Assembly (NCBI RefSeq): GCF_003207955.1
Contig: NZ_NOXG01000006.1
Coordinates: 74,142-138,141 of the forward strand
Length of the DNA: 64,000 bases
Direction: 5' to 3'
Source of the DNA: Novacetimonas pomaceti
Lineage (GTDB): Bacteria > Pseudomonadota > Alphaproteobacteria > Acetobacterales > Acetobacteraceae
Shown: positions 54,986 through 63,956 of the stretch, in pieces
Numbering within the stretch: position 1 is the first letter of the stretch
Layout: each line of letters opens with the position of its first letter
Notes under the pieces: generated by a model
The model's input: the letters and a program-made list of their open reading frames with translations, nothing else
Told to the model about the DNA's origin: nothing
Database searches by the model: none
Made by a program: the position numbers and the translations under genes

Positions 54986-55663
54986 ATGACGATGGCATCT
55001 ATGACACAGGGCGTGCTGTTTGATACGGGCGAACCGCCGGGGCCGGTGGACCAGCGGCCGCAGGTCCTTGCCCCCGGCGCATGCCTGATGCGTGGTGTGG
55101 CACGTGCACAGGCCCCTGCGTTGCTGGATGCCATCAGGGACATCATCCGGCAGGCTCCGCTGCGGCAGATGACGACGCCGGGCGGAGGACGCATGTCGGT
55201 GGGGATGAGCGGCTGTGGCGCGCGCGCATGGATCAGCGACGCGGCGGGATACCGGTACGAGGCGCACGACCCCCTGACGGGAAAGGACTGGCCCCCAATG
55301 CCCGGCATATTGCGCGAACTGGCGCGTGATTGTGCCAGCCGGGCGGGATATGACGGGTTCTGTCCGGATTCGTGCCTGATCAACCGCTATCGCCCCGGGG
55401 ACCGGATGGGCCTGCACCAGGATCGTGACGAGCGGCGCGACGTCCCCATCGTTTCGGTCTCGCTAGGGGTATCGGCGGTGTTTCTGTGGGGAACGCCGGT
55501 CCGTTCGGATGGCGTGCGCCGCCTTGTCCTGAATAACGGCGACGTCGTGGTATGGGGCGGTTTGTCGCGTCTGGCATGGCACGGCGTCGCGCCCCTGCCG
55601 CAGGCGCATCATCCGCTGAGCGGGGAGATACGCTATAACCTGACATTCCGCGTCACCGCGTAA
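54986..55663 (+). CDS. alkB: AlkB-type 2-oxoglutarate dioxygenase
   Basis: Removes methyl damage from DNA or RNA bases with Fe(II) and 2-oxoglutarate. 225 residues. Iron ligands 'HQDRDE' (His-x-Asp) in 'GDRMGLHQDRDERRDVPIVS' and the distal His in 'LAWHGVAPL'; 2-oxoglutarate arginine in 'RYNLTFR'. Start uncertain: 54986 has GGGATGG in front; 54977 and 55001 are alternatives. It begins 14 bases past a terminator, so it needs its own promoter or read-through. Confidence 0.9.
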   Translation: MTMASMTQGVLFDTGEPPGPVDQRPQVLAPGACLMRGVARAQAPALLDAIRDIIRQAPLRQMTTPGGGRMSVGMSGCGARAWISDAAGYRYEAHDPLTGKDWPPMPGILRELARDCASRAGYDGFCPDSCLINRYRPGDRMGLHQDRDERRDVPIVSVSLGVSAVFLWGTPVRSDGVRRLVLNNGDVVVWGGLSRLAWHGVAPLPQAHHPLSGEIRYNLTFRVTA

Positions 55664-55724
55664 GGGAATGGCAGGGACTATCTGAAAAGATAGCCCCCTC
55701 AATAATAATCCATTGAATTATAAA

Positions 55725-55800
55725 AAGTTTTTGGTGAAGCTTTTTGCAAAAAGCTTCGAAAGACGTCACCTTTTTAAAAAAAGGCGACACCCAAAAAATT
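55725..55800 (-). repeat. palindromic intergenic element, copy D
   Basis: Inverted orientation, as copy B. Arms AAGTTTTTGG (55725-55734) and CCAAAAAATT (55791-55800); perfect 22-base palindrome at 55736-55757; GTCACC/GGCGAC hairpin at 55765-55788 (one wobble). Lies between the convergent alkB and eda genes. Confidence 0.9.
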
Positions 55801-55853
55801 TTCTTTTTTATCAACTGGTTGTTTGAAACCAGTCTTTCGTCCTCACCGCCGCC

Positions 55854-56468
55854 TCAGGCCGCCAGCGCGGTTGCCGCCTTTGCGCGCGCGGTGATTTCGG
55901 GCAGGTCGGGCGTGCCTGATGGCACCAGCCACGATCCCCCCACGCACAGGACCGATGGCAGCGCCAGCCAGCTGGCGGCCGTGTCCTGCCGGATGCCGCC
56001 CGTGGGGCAGAAACGCACCTGTCCGAACGGGGCCGACAGCGCCTTGAGCGCCGCGATGCCGCCCGAGGCCTCGGCCGGGAAGAATTTGAAGCGCGTCAGG
56101 CCAAGGTCGAGGCCCCGCATGATGTCGCCCGCATTGGCGATGCCCGGCAGCAGCGGCACATCCGCGTCGCGCGCGGCGTGGGCGAGGGGCGTGGTCAGGC
56201 CGGGGCTGACGATGAAGCGCGCGCCCGCCCGGACGCTTGCATCAAGGTCGGACCGGTTCAGCACGGTGCCCGCGCCGACGACGGCGCCTTCGACCTTTGC
56301 CATTTCGGCAATGACGTCAAGCGCGCGTTCCGTGCGCAGCGTGACCTCCAGCGTGCGCAGGCCGCCTGCGACCAGGGCCTCCGCCACAGGGCGTGCATGC
56401 GCGGGGTCATGGATGACAAGCACCGGAATGACCGGCGAAAGCGTCATGATGTCTTCGATAGTGGCCAC
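55854..56468 (-). CDS. eda: KDPG aldolase
   Basis: Splits 2-keto-3-deoxy-6-phosphogluconate into pyruvate and glyceraldehyde-3-phosphate. 204 residues. Schiff-base lysine K128 in 'TRFKFFPAE' and the general-acid E41 in 'LEVTLRTERAL' are present; phosphate-binding 'CPTGGI' follows. Lies 57 bases downstream of edd on the same strand, forming the Entner-Doudoroff pair central to sugar use in acetic acid bacteria. Repeat copy D follows. Confidence 0.95.
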   Translation of the reverse strand: MATIEDIMTLSPVIPVLVIHDPAHARPVAEALVAGGLRTLEVTLRTERALDVIAEMAKVEGAVVGAGTVLNRSDLDASVRAGARFIVSPGLTTPLAHAARDADVPLLPGIANAGDIMRGLDLGLTRFKFFPAEASGGIAALKALSAPFGQVRFCPTGGIRQDTAASWLALPSVLCVGGSWLVPSGTPDLPEITARAKAATALAA

Positions 56469-56525
56469 GATGGGGTTTCCTTGGTTCAGGTCCGTGGGAA
56501 CAACGGGTAAGGGGCGTGCCGGATT

Positions 56526-58367
56526 TTACGACAGCCCTTCGGCTTCGGCCATATGGTCCATCGCGGCAAGGATGGCCGACGCCCCGCGTTCGGGACTGTC
56601 CACCCCGTCACGCATCAGCGCGAACAGTTCCCGCCCGGTGCCAAAGCCGGGCTTTGGTCCGGTGGCCGGGGTGCGCTTTTCCCACTCCGCGTCGTCGATC
56701 AGGACGTCGATGCGCCCCGTCTGCGCGCAGACGCGCACGATATCGCCATCGCGCAGGCGCGACAGTGGACCGCCCGCATGGGCTTCCGGCCCGATATGGA
56801 TGGCGGCGGGCACCTTGCCGCTGGCGCCGGACATGCGGCCATCGGTCATAAGCGCGACCTTGTGTCCGCGATCCTGCAGTACGCTCAGCGTCGGGGTCAG
56901 GCGATGCAGTTCGGGCATGCCGTTCGCCGCCGGCCCCTGGAAACGCACGACCACGATCACGTCGCGATCCAGTTCCCCCGCCTTGAACGCGTCGATGACG
57001 GCCTGCTGGTCCTCGAATATCCGGGCCGGGGCCTCGATCGTCCAGCGTTCGGGGGCGACCGCGCTGGTCTTGTAGATGCCGCGCCCAAGGTTCCCCTGCA
57101 TCAGGCGCATGCCGCCATCCTTGCGGAAGGGGGCGGCGGGCGTGCGCAGCACCGTGTCGTCACGCGACGGTCCGGCGTCTTCCCACACCAGCTGGTCATC
57201 GCGCATGTGCGGCATGTCGCGATACCGGGCAAAGCCGCCTTCGCAGACGGTCAGGATATCCGGATGCAGCAGCCCCGCATCCAGCAGGGAACCGATCAGG
57301 CTGGGCATTCCGCCCACCTGGTGGAAGCCGTTCACGTCCGTCGATCCGTTGGGATAGACGCGCGTCAGCTGCGGGACGACGGCGGAAAGGCGGTCGAGGT
57401 CTTCCCAGTCGATGATGATGCCCGCGGCGCGCGCCATCGCGGGAATATGGATGGCAAGGTTCGTCGAGCCGCCGGTCGCCAGCAGCCCGACGGCGGCGTT
57501 GACGATGGCGCGTTCATCGATGCAATGGCCCAGCGGGCGATAGTCATTGCCGTTCGGCCCGATCTGCGCCAGCCGGTGGATGGCCGCGCGCGTCAGTTCC
57601 TGCCGCAGTTTCGTGTTGGGCGGCACGAAGGAGGAGCCGGGCAGGTGCAGGCCCATGACCTCCATCAGCATCTGGTTGGTGTTGGCCGTGCCGTAGAAAG
57701 TGCAGGTGCCCGGCGCGTGATAGGACGCGGCCTCTGAATCCATCAGGCGCTCACGGTCCACCTTGCCTTCGGCGTAAAGCTGGCGGACGCGCTGCTTTTC
57801 GCTGTTGGAAATGCCCGATGGCATCGGGCCCGACGGGATCAGGATGGCCGGCAGGTGCCCGAACCTGAGCGCCCCCATCAGCAGGCCCGGCACGATCTTG
57901 TCGCAGATGCCCAGCATCGCGACGCCTTCGTACATCCCGTGGCTGAGTGCGACCGCCGTGGACATCGCGATCACGTCGCGGCTGAACAGCGACAGTTCCA
58001 TGCCCGGCTGGCCCTGCGTCACCCCATCGCACATTGCGGGCGTCGCGCCCGCGACCTGCGCCGTGGCCCCGACCTCACGCGCGAAGAGCTTGATCTGCTC
58101 GGGGTATCGACCATAGGGCTGATGCGCCGAAAGCATGTCGTTATAGGACGTGACGATCCCGATGTTCATCGCGCGCCGCGCACGGATGGCGGCCTTGTCC
58201 TCTCCTGCCGCGGCAAAGGCATGCGCAAGGTTGCCGCAGGCCAGCTGTGGCCGCGATATCCCGGCATCCTTTTCACGGGCGATCAGGTCAAGATAATGAC
58301 CGCGTGAACGCGCGGAACGTGCGATTATGCGATCCGTTACGGCAGTCAGGACAGGATTGAGGTTCAT
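56526..58367 (-). CDS. edd: 6-phosphogluconate dehydratase
   Basis: First Entner-Doudoroff enzyme. 613 residues from the ATG at 58367, preceded by GTGGGAAC. IlvD/Edd family with Fe-S cysteines in 'CDGVTQGQPGMELSLFSRDV' and 'GICDKIVPG', plus 'CTFYGTANTNQMLMEVMGLH' and 'LMTDGRMSGASGKV'. The upstream extension of the frame is not conserved. Transcribed with eda. Confidence 0.95.
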   Translation of the reverse strand: MNLNPVLTAVTDRIIARSARSRGHYLDLIAREKDAGISRPQLACGNLAHAFAAAGEDKAAIRARRAMNIGIVTSYNDMLSAHQPYGRYPEQIKLFAREVGATAQVAGATPAMCDGVTQGQPGMELSLFSRDVIAMSTAVALSHGMYEGVAMLGICDKIVPGLLMGALRFGHLPAILIPSGPMPSGISNSEKQRVRQLYAEGKVDRERLMDSEAASYHAPGTCTFYGTANTNQMLMEVMGLHLPGSSFVPPNTKLRQELTRAAIHRLAQIGPNGNDYRPLGHCIDERAIVNAAVGLLATGGSTNLAIHIPAMARAAGIIIDWEDLDRLSAVVPQLTRVYPNGSTDVNGFHQVGGMPSLIGSLLDAGLLHPDILTVCEGGFARYRDMPHMRDDQLVWEDAGPSRDDTVLRTPAAPFRKDGGMRLMQGNLGRGIYKTSAVAPERWTIEAPARIFEDQQAVIDAFKAGELDRDVIVVVRFQGPAANGMPELHRLTPTLSVLQDRGHKVALMTDGRMSGASGKVPAAIHIGPEAHAGGPLSRLRDGDIVRVCAQTGRIDVLIDDAEWEKRTPATGPKPGFGTGRELFALMRDGVDSPERGASAILAAMDHMAEAEGLS

Positions 58368-58714
58368 CAGTTCCCACAGAATGTAATGTGGCCGCGGATT
58401 GCCGCTGCAATCACGATGATACATTTTCTGTCGCGTCCGGAGGTAATGCGGGTCAGGACGCTGTATTTCGGCCGGATTGGTGTCGCGTCAGAGGCGACAT
58501 GTCAGTGCTTGATCATATATGACATAATATTCGCGTACACAAGACATAAAATTATAATTAAAGTCTCGTTTCGGTATTTTAATTATAATGGTCTATAATC
58601 AGGCGTGCGCTGCATGTTCCTCCGCGCATGGCCTTCCGACATCCTCACCGCCCTGTGCCATGCGGAAACGGGAGGGTTCATGATAATGACATGACAGGGG
58701 GATGGGAACGGCGA
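58368..58714. other. divergent promoter gap, edd / cupin protein
   Basis: 347 bases. It contains an unusually AT-rich block (58500-58605) with the 12-base inverted repeat listed below. No gene recognised. Confidence 0.55.
58551..58589. promoter_or_regulatory. AT-only perfect inverted repeat upstream of edd
   Basis: ATTATAATTAAA (58551-58562) and TTTAATTATAAT (58578-58589) are a perfect 12-base inverted repeat with 15 bases between, in a GC-rich chromosome. Candidate operator for edd-eda or the divergent gene. It could instead be promoter core (TATAAT-like boxes on both strands). Confidence 0.55.
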
Positions 58715-59314
58715 ATGCGCGACATTGACGGGGTGGGGCATCATCCGATGATCCTTCGACATGGCACGAAACGTAGGAGCCTGCGGGGCATGATTGCCTC
58801 TGGCTGCATGATGCTCATGGCATCCGTGCTGCCGGTGGGACCATCGTGGGCCGCGACGGAGCAGGCGCCGCGCCTGACCTATCATCACATGTGGACCGAT
58901 GACCGGGGCGTCAGCCATCTTGCGACCTGTCCGCTGACGCAGTTCGTGCTGAAAAGCATGTCGCCCCCGGCGGGGCCGCAATGGCAGGACCGGCAGCCCG
59001 ACGGACGCGCGACCGTGCTGATGACGGTGCAGCCGCCTCATTGGGACGGGGCCTGGCACGAGGACCCGAAGGTGCAGTGGATCGTGCCATTGCGCGGACG
59101 CTGGTTCGTTCAGGCCATGGATGGCGCGCGCGTTGAAATGGGGCCGGGCGACGTGCTGCTGGGCGAAGACCAGAATACGCGCCCGCTGTCCACCGGGCCG
59201 ATGCGTGGGCGCAAGGGGCATCTGGGTGGAAATGTGGGCGACGGCGCGGTGGACCTGATGGTCGTGCAGATGGACATTGCCCCCACCGTGGGGCAACCCT
59301 GCCACTTTCGCTGA
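58715..59314 (+). CDS. exported cupin-like protein
   Basis: 199 residues if started at 58715 (GGGGATGGGAACGGCGA precedes it); 58748 and 58691 are alternatives. A hydrophobic signal 'MIASGCMMLMASVLPVGPSW' ends near 'AATEQ'. The mature part has cupin-like beta strands: 'RLTYHHMWTDDRGVSHLATC', 'VQWIVPLRGRWFVQAMDGAR', 'EMGPGDVLLGEDQNTRPLST' and 'VDLMVVQMDI'. No full metal-ligand set is obvious. Periplasmic; function unknown. tRNA-Lys follows on the other strand. Confidence 0.65.
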   Translation: MRDIDGVGHHPMILRHGTKRRSLRGMIASGCMMLMASVLPVGPSWAATEQAPRLTYHHMWTDDRGVSHLATCPLTQFVLKSMSPPAGPQWQDRQPDGRATVLMTVQPPHWDGAWHEDPKVQWIVPLRGRWFVQAMDGARVEMGPGDVLLGEDQNTRPLSTGPMRGRKGHLGGNVGDGAVDLMVVQMDIAPTVGQPCHFR

Positions 59315-59328
59315 TTTTCGGGAAAAGA

Positions 59329-59404
59329 TGGTGAGCCGGGTGGGATTCGAACCCACGACCATTCGATTAAAAGTCGAATGCTCTACCGACTGAGCTACCG
59401 GCTC
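59329..59404 (-). tRNA. tRNA-Lys (anticodon UUU)
   Basis: A 76-base cloverleaf on the minus strand, with the 3' CCA encoded. Acceptor stem GAGCCGG/CCGGCTC, anticodon loop CTTTTAA inside the stem CATTCGA/TCGAATG, T-arm GTGGGTTCGAATCCCAC. The UUU anticodon is a substrate of MnmA, encoded earlier in the window. No integrated element lies at its end. Confidence 0.97.
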
Positions 59405-59717
59405 ATTGATTCAGGTAATCTGGCCTGCCACAGGCCACGTTCAGGACAAACCTGACGCGTTGTGCGCCCAGAACTGCTCAAGCCGGGGTGATAGGCGGCC
59501 TGACCCGCGCTGTCAAGGCGGGGGCGAAAATATATCCCTGAACTAACGCGCTGATATTAAGCAAAGTTGTCGGCTGGATCGCCTTAATTTCATGGTCATG
59601 CCCATGAAATGCGTGCCGGATTGCGTGACCGGACATGGGAATGGGGAGTGGAATGGGTCGTTCCCATTCCCATCCGGCCACAGGGGACGGGGGCCACGTC
59701 GGACCCCCGTCGTGGCA
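59405..59717. other. gap with three hairpin-forming repeats
   Basis: 313 bases between tRNA-Lys and the isomerase, both on the minus strand. Inverted repeats: ATTTCATGG/CCATGAAAT (59587-59610); GGAATGGG/CCCATTCC (59650-59670), which competes with ATGGGAATGG/CCATTCCCAT (59635-59673); and GACGGGGG/CCCCCGTC (59686-59711). The last follows the isomerase stop by 7 bases and may end its mRNA, though no T-run is seen. No gene recognised. Confidence 0.6.
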
Positions 59718-60206
59718 TCAGGCTTCGGCGTCGGCGGGACGCATCTTGATGATGCGGTCAGGGTCCTGGACCATGCCGCTGTGGCCCGCGCCACGCTTGA
59801 TCTGGTCGATATGGTCCATGCCCTCGATCACCTGTCCGACGATCGTGTACTGGCCGTCCAGATGGGGGGAGGGTTCGAACATGATGAAGAACTGGCTGTT
59901 GGCGCTGTCGGGGTTCATGGTGCGCGCCATGCCGACGGTGCCGCGTTCGAACTTGGCGGCCTTGGTGAACTCCGCCTTCAGGTCCGGCAGCTTGCTGCCC
60001 GACGTGCCGGTGCCGGTCGGGTCGCCACCCTGCGCCATGAAGCCATGGATGACGCGGTGGAACGGCGTGTTGTCATAGAACCCTTCGGCGGCCAGCGTGC
60101 GGATGCGTTCCGCCGCCAGAGGGGCAAGATCGGGACGCAGGCGGATGACCACCCGTCCGGTCTTGAGGTCCATGTTGATGAGGTCGGCCTTGCTGGTATC
60201 TGACAT
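59718..60206 (-). CDS. peptidyl-prolyl cis-trans isomerase (cyclophilin type)
   Basis: 162 residues. Starts 'MSDTSKADLINMDLKTGRVV'. Cyclophilin active-site segments 'FYDNTPFHRVIHGFMAQGGD', 'GTVGMARTMNPDSANSQFFI' and 'HLDGQYTIVGQVIEGMDHID' are intact (catalytic Arg in 'FHRVI'). No signal peptide, so cytoplasmic (PpiB-like). Speeds folding at prolines. 98 bases downstream of coaD on the same strand. Confidence 0.93.
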   Translation of the reverse strand: MSDTSKADLINMDLKTGRVVIRLRPDLAPLAAERIRTLAAEGFYDNTPFHRVIHGFMAQGGDPTGTGTSGSKLPDLKAEFTKAAKFERGTVGMARTMNPDSANSQFFIMFEPSPHLDGQYTIVGQVIEGMDHIDQIKRGAGHSGMVQDPDRIIKMRPADAEA

Positions 60207-60304
60207 GGCTGTCCGTTCCCTGTTGCTTGTGATTGGAAATGATGGGGTGAAAACTGGCGGCGGGCAGCCCCCACGGCCGGGGGCCTGCCCGCGTCGGGAC
60301 CGGA

Positions 60305-60817
60305 TCAGCGGTCCTTCAGGCGCGCCAGAACGTGCTGGCGGGTGGAGGGCGACACGAAATCCGCGATATCGCCATCCAGCCGCGCGATCTCCTTGACCAC
60401 GCGGGAGGAGATATACTGGTTCCCCTGTCGCGCCATCAGGAAAATGGTTTCGATGTCCGGGGCCAGGTGCATGTTCATTGCAGACATCTGGTTCTCGTAA
60501 TCGAAATCCGCAACCGCCCGCAGGCCCCGAAATATTGCATGTGCCCCATGCGCGCGCGCGGCATTTACCAGAAGCCCCTCGAATCCCACCACCTCGATCA
60601 CGATGGGATGGGCGGCGTGGATGTCGCGGATATCGGCGCGGATGCACGCGATCCGCTCTTCCAGCGACAGCAGGGGCTGCTTGTTCGTGTCCTTCGCCAC
60701 CCCGATCACCAGGCGGTCCACCAGGCGCGCGGCACGCGCGATGATGTCGAGATGCCCGCTGGTCACGGGATCGAACGTGCCGGGGTAAAAGCCGGTGCGC
60801 GCCGTGGGTTCAGTCAT
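60305..60817 (-). CDS. coaD: pantetheine-phosphate adenylyltransferase
   Basis: Fourth step of coenzyme A synthesis. 170 residues from the ATG at 60817; the frame runs on upstream, but the conserved start is 'MTEPTARTGFYPGTFDPVTS'. Nucleotidyl-transfer motifs 'TSGHLDII' (HxGH-type) and 'YISSRVVKEIA' (ISSSxxR-type) are present. The start overlaps the gyrA stop by 8 bases, so CoaD is probably coupled to gyrA translation, a common alphaproteobacterial layout. Confidence 0.94.
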   Translation of the reverse strand: MTEPTARTGFYPGTFDPVTSGHLDIIARAARLVDRLVIGVAKDTNKQPLLSLEERIACIRADIRDIHAAHPIVIEVVGFEGLLVNAARAHGAHAIFRGLRAVADFDYENQMSAMNMHLAPDIETIFLMARQGNQYISSRVVKEIARLDGDIADFVSPSTRQHVLARLKDR

Positions 60818-63632
60818 CGGCATCGGCGTCCGTCCCGGCGGGTGGCGCCGCGCCGTCCTGCCCGTCGCCATGCGCGTCGTTCGCGTCCGCCGCGTCATCG
60901 TCGTCCGATCCGTCATCCATGACGGGGAAAACGCTGGTGACTTCTTCCGTATCGTTCAGCCGGAACAGGGTGACGCCGCTGGCCTGTCGGGACATGATGC
61001 GGATCTGGTCCACCGGCAGGCGGATCAGGCGGCCCGCGTCGGTAACCAGCATGACATCCGTGCCCGCCAGCACCGGCAGCGTGGCGACAACGGCGTTGCC
61101 CCGCCGCGCGGTGGGGAAGGACATGTTGTTGATGCCCTGTCCGCCGCGCCCGCTGACGCGGTAGTCATAGGCCGAGGACCGCCGTCCGAAGCCGGCGTTG
61201 CTGACGATCAGCAGGATTTCCTCCGCCGCCTCCAGTTCCGCCACCCGTTCGGGCGGCAGGGCCAGGTCGGTGGACGTCTCTTCCTCGTCCGTGGTGGCGT
61301 TTTCGGGGACGGTTTCGGCCTCATCCCCGTTCTGGGCCGCATTTTCGGCGCGGCGGCGGGCATTGGCGATCCGCAGATAGGCCGCGCGTTCCTCCACCGT
61401 GGCATCGACATGGCCCAGCACGCACAGGCTGTTGACCTCGTCCCCTTCGGCAAGGCGGATGCCGCGTACGCCCGAACTGCCCCGTCCGGCGAATACGCGC
61501 AGGGTTTCATCCGTGATCTGGAAACGGATGCAGCGCGCGTTGCGGGTGCCAAGGAAGACATCCTGCCCCTCGCGACAGGTGGCGACGCCGATCAGGCGGT
61601 CCCCGTCATCCAGTTTCATCGCGATGAGGCCGGAGGAGCGGATGTTGCTGAAATCGCTCAGCCGGTTGCGGCGCACGTTCCCCGACGCCGTGGCGAAGAC
61701 GAGGTGGAGGTTCTCCCACAGGTCCTCGTCCTGCGGCAGCGGCAGCACCGCCGTGATCGAATCCTCGCCCAGATCGGGCAGCAGGTTGACCAGCGCGCGC
61801 CCCTTGGCCGTCGGGCTGGCTTCGGGCAGGCGCCATACCTTCTCCCGGTATGCCTTGCCGCCGGAGGAGAAGAACAGCACCCACTGGTGCGTATGCGCGT
61901 TGAAGGAGCGGATGATGATGTCGTCGCCGCGCCGGCCGGCGGCCGTGCGGCCACGCCCGCCACGGTTCTGCGCGCGGAAGATGTCAAGCGGCGTGCGCTT
62001 GATGAACCCTTCGCGCGTGATGGTCACGACCATCTGGCCTGGTTCAATCAGGCTTTCATCCGTCTGATCGCCCGCGTAATCGGCGATGTCGGTGGCGCGG
62101 GGCGTTGCGATTTCCGCGCGCACCGTCACCAGTTCGTTGCGCATGACCTCCAGCCGGCGGGGACGGCTGGCGATGATTTCCAGCAGTTCGTTGATGCGGG
62201 TCGCGACTTCGGAAAGTTCCTGCTGGATCTTGTCGCGCTCCAGCCCGGTCAGGCGCTGCAGCCGCAGTTCCAGGATGCCGCGCGCCTGCGCTTCCGTCAG
62301 GTGGACGCGCCCGTCAACCACAACGTTGCCTTCGTCATGGATCAGCGCGAGCAGGGGGGAGATGTCGCCCGCGTCCCATGCGCGTTCCATCAGGGCGGCG
62401 CGGGCCGTGGCGGCGTCCGGGGCGGCGCGGATCAGGGCGATGACCGCGTCGATGTTCGCCACCGCGATGACCAGCCCGACCTGCAGGTGCCCGCGGTCGC
62501 GCGCCTTGTTCAGGTCAAAGCGCGCGCGGCGCAGGATCACCTCCTCGCGGAAGCGGATGAAGGCCGAAAGGACATCCTTCAGCCCCATCAGGCGCGGCTG
62601 TCCCCCGTCAAGGGCAAGCATGTTGACCCCGAAGGAGGTCTGGAGCTGCGTGAAGCGGTAGAGCTGGTTCAGCACGACCTCGGGCGTTGCGTCGCGCTTG
62701 ATCTCGATGACGATGCGCATGCCCGACCGGTCGCTTTCGTCGCGGATGTCGGCAATGCCTTCCACCTGCTTGGACCGGACCAGGTCGGCAATGCGTTCCT
62801 GCAGGGTGGCCTTGTTCACCTGATAGGGGATTTCGGTGATGATGATGGCCTTGCGGTCGCGGCGGATGTCCTCGATTTCGGCCTTGGCGCGGATGATGAC
62901 CGAACCGCGTCCCGTCTCGAACGCGCTGCGGATGCCCGCGCGGCCCAGGATCGTCCCGCCGGTGGGGAAGTCCGGGCCGGGCACGTACTGCAGCAGATCA
63001 TCCAGCGTCATGTCAGGGCGTTCGATCATCGCCAGCGTCGCGTCGATGATCTCCCCCGGATTGTGCGGCGGGATATTGGTGGCCATGCCGACCGCGATGC
63101 CCGACGCGCCGTTGATCAGCAGGTTGGGGAAGGCGGCGGGCAGGATCTGGGGTTCCTGCTCGCTTTCGTCATAGTTGGGCTGGAAATCGACGGTGTCGCG
63201 GTCGATGTCATCCAGCAGGAATGACGCCGCGCGCGCCAGCCGTGCCTCGGTATATCGCATGGCGGCGGGGGAATCGCCGTCGACCGACCCGAAATTGCCC
63301 TGCCCGTCGATCAGCTTGACCCGCATCGACCACGACTGCGCCATGCGCACCATCGCGTCGTAGATGGAGGAGTCGCCATGCGGATGGTACTTACCCATGA
63401 CATCGCCGACGGCGCGGGCCGACTTGCGATACGGCTTGTCGTGGGTGAAGCCGCTTTCGCGCATGGAATACAGGATGCGCCGATGCACCGGTTTCAGTCC
63501 GTCGCGCACGTCGGGCAGCGCGCGGCTGACGATGACGGACATGGCATAGGCCAGATAGGAGGAGCGCATCTCCTCCTCGATGGTCACCGGCAGCATGTCG
63601 GAGGGCGGCGTCTGTTCGGGAATATCGGTCAA
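60810..63632 (-). CDS. gyrA: DNA gyrase subunit A
   Basis: Introduces negative supercoils with GyrB. 940 residues. Active tyrosine Y127 ('AAMRYTEARLA'); quinolone-pocket residues S88 and D92 ('HPHGDSSIYDAMVRM') are the wild-type, drug-sensitive kinds. The GyrA-box, normally QRRGGKG, reads 'QNRGGRG' here. The C-terminal propeller includes an inserted acidic stretch ('NGDEAETVPENATTDEEETS') and ends in an Asp/Ala-rich tail ('DDDDAADANDAHGDG'). coaD overlaps its stop. An insertion sequence begins about 270 bases upstream. Confidence 0.95.
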   Translation of the reverse strand: MTDIPEQTPPSDMLPVTIEEEMRSSYLAYAMSVIVSRALPDVRDGLKPVHRRILYSMRESGFTHDKPYRKSARAVGDVMGKYHPHGDSSIYDAMVRMAQSWSMRVKLIDGQGNFGSVDGDSPAAMRYTEARLARAASFLLDDIDRDTVDFQPNYDESEQEPQILPAAFPNLLINGASGIAVGMATNIPPHNPGEIIDATLAMIERPDMTLDDLLQYVPGPDFPTGGTILGRAGIRSAFETGRGSVIIRAKAEIEDIRRDRKAIIITEIPYQVNKATLQERIADLVRSKQVEGIADIRDESDRSGMRIVIEIKRDATPEVVLNQLYRFTQLQTSFGVNMLALDGGQPRLMGLKDVLSAFIRFREEVILRRARFDLNKARDRGHLQVGLVIAVANIDAVIALIRAAPDAATARAALMERAWDAGDISPLLALIHDEGNVVVDGRVHLTEAQARGILELRLQRLTGLERDKIQQELSEVATRINELLEIIASRPRRLEVMRNELVTVRAEIATPRATDIADYAGDQTDESLIEPGQMVVTITREGFIKRTPLDIFRAQNRGGRGRTAAGRRGDDIIIRSFNAHTHQWVLFFSSGGKAYREKVWRLPEASPTAKGRALVNLLPDLGEDSITAVLPLPQDEDLWENLHLVFATASGNVRRNRLSDFSNIRSSGLIAMKLDDGDRLIGVATCREGQDVFLGTRNARCIRFQITDETLRVFAGRGSSGVRGIRLAEGDEVNSLCVLGHVDATVEERAAYLRIANARRRAENAAQNGDEAETVPENATTDEEETSTDLALPPERVAELEAAEEILLIVSNAGFGRRSSAYDYRVSGRGGQGINNMSFPTARRGNAVVATLPVLAGTDVMLVTDAGRLIRLPVDQIRIMSRQASGVTLFRLNDTEEVTSVFPVMDDGSDDDDAADANDAHGDGQDGAAPPAGTDADADD

Positions 63633-63956
63633 GGCAGTTCCGTCATGGCTGGTTTTCGCACGCGTTCGGGTGGAAGCGCGCAGGGGCGGACACGGGGGCG
63701 GGCATCAGGACTCGCGTCGGGCGAGGATGCCGCGTGAAATCCCGTCCCACCATGTAGCAGAATTGCGCCCCCGCGCGAAGCATGTCGCGCAGGGACGCGG
63801 GTCATTGGGCGCGCGTCAGGGCATGGGCCGGCGTGGACGCTCGCATGACGCGGCGCGCGAACGCGTGCCGCAGCCGACGTCCGCGCCCGTCCACGCGTCC
63901 TAGCAGCCTGTCGGGTTGGGGTACCCTGTGAAGGGGTAAGGCTGTAGAGTGTCGCG
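63633..63956. other. gyrA upstream region and left end of an insertion sequence
   Basis: About 324 bases. The part nearest gyrA (63633-63900) must hold its promoter; I see no gene. From about 63902 the sequence changes to GCAGCCTGTCGGGTTGGGG and GGTACCCTGTG, which look like the terminal region of an IS leading into a transposase start. Confidence 0.5.

Noticed and set aside
55744..57075. 443-codon plus-strand open frame across repeat D, eda and edd
   Set aside because: Antisense to two well-supported enzymes and Ser/Arg/Pro-rich as expected from complementary GC-rich codons.
59329..59404. tRNA-Lys as an integration site for a genomic island
   Set aside because: Both sides are ordinary genes with no integrase and no direct repeat of the tRNA end.
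60795..63224. 809-codon open frame on the plus strand opposite gyrA
   Set aside because: It is the antisense shadow of gyrA; its translation has no domain-like pattern, and gyrA is certain.
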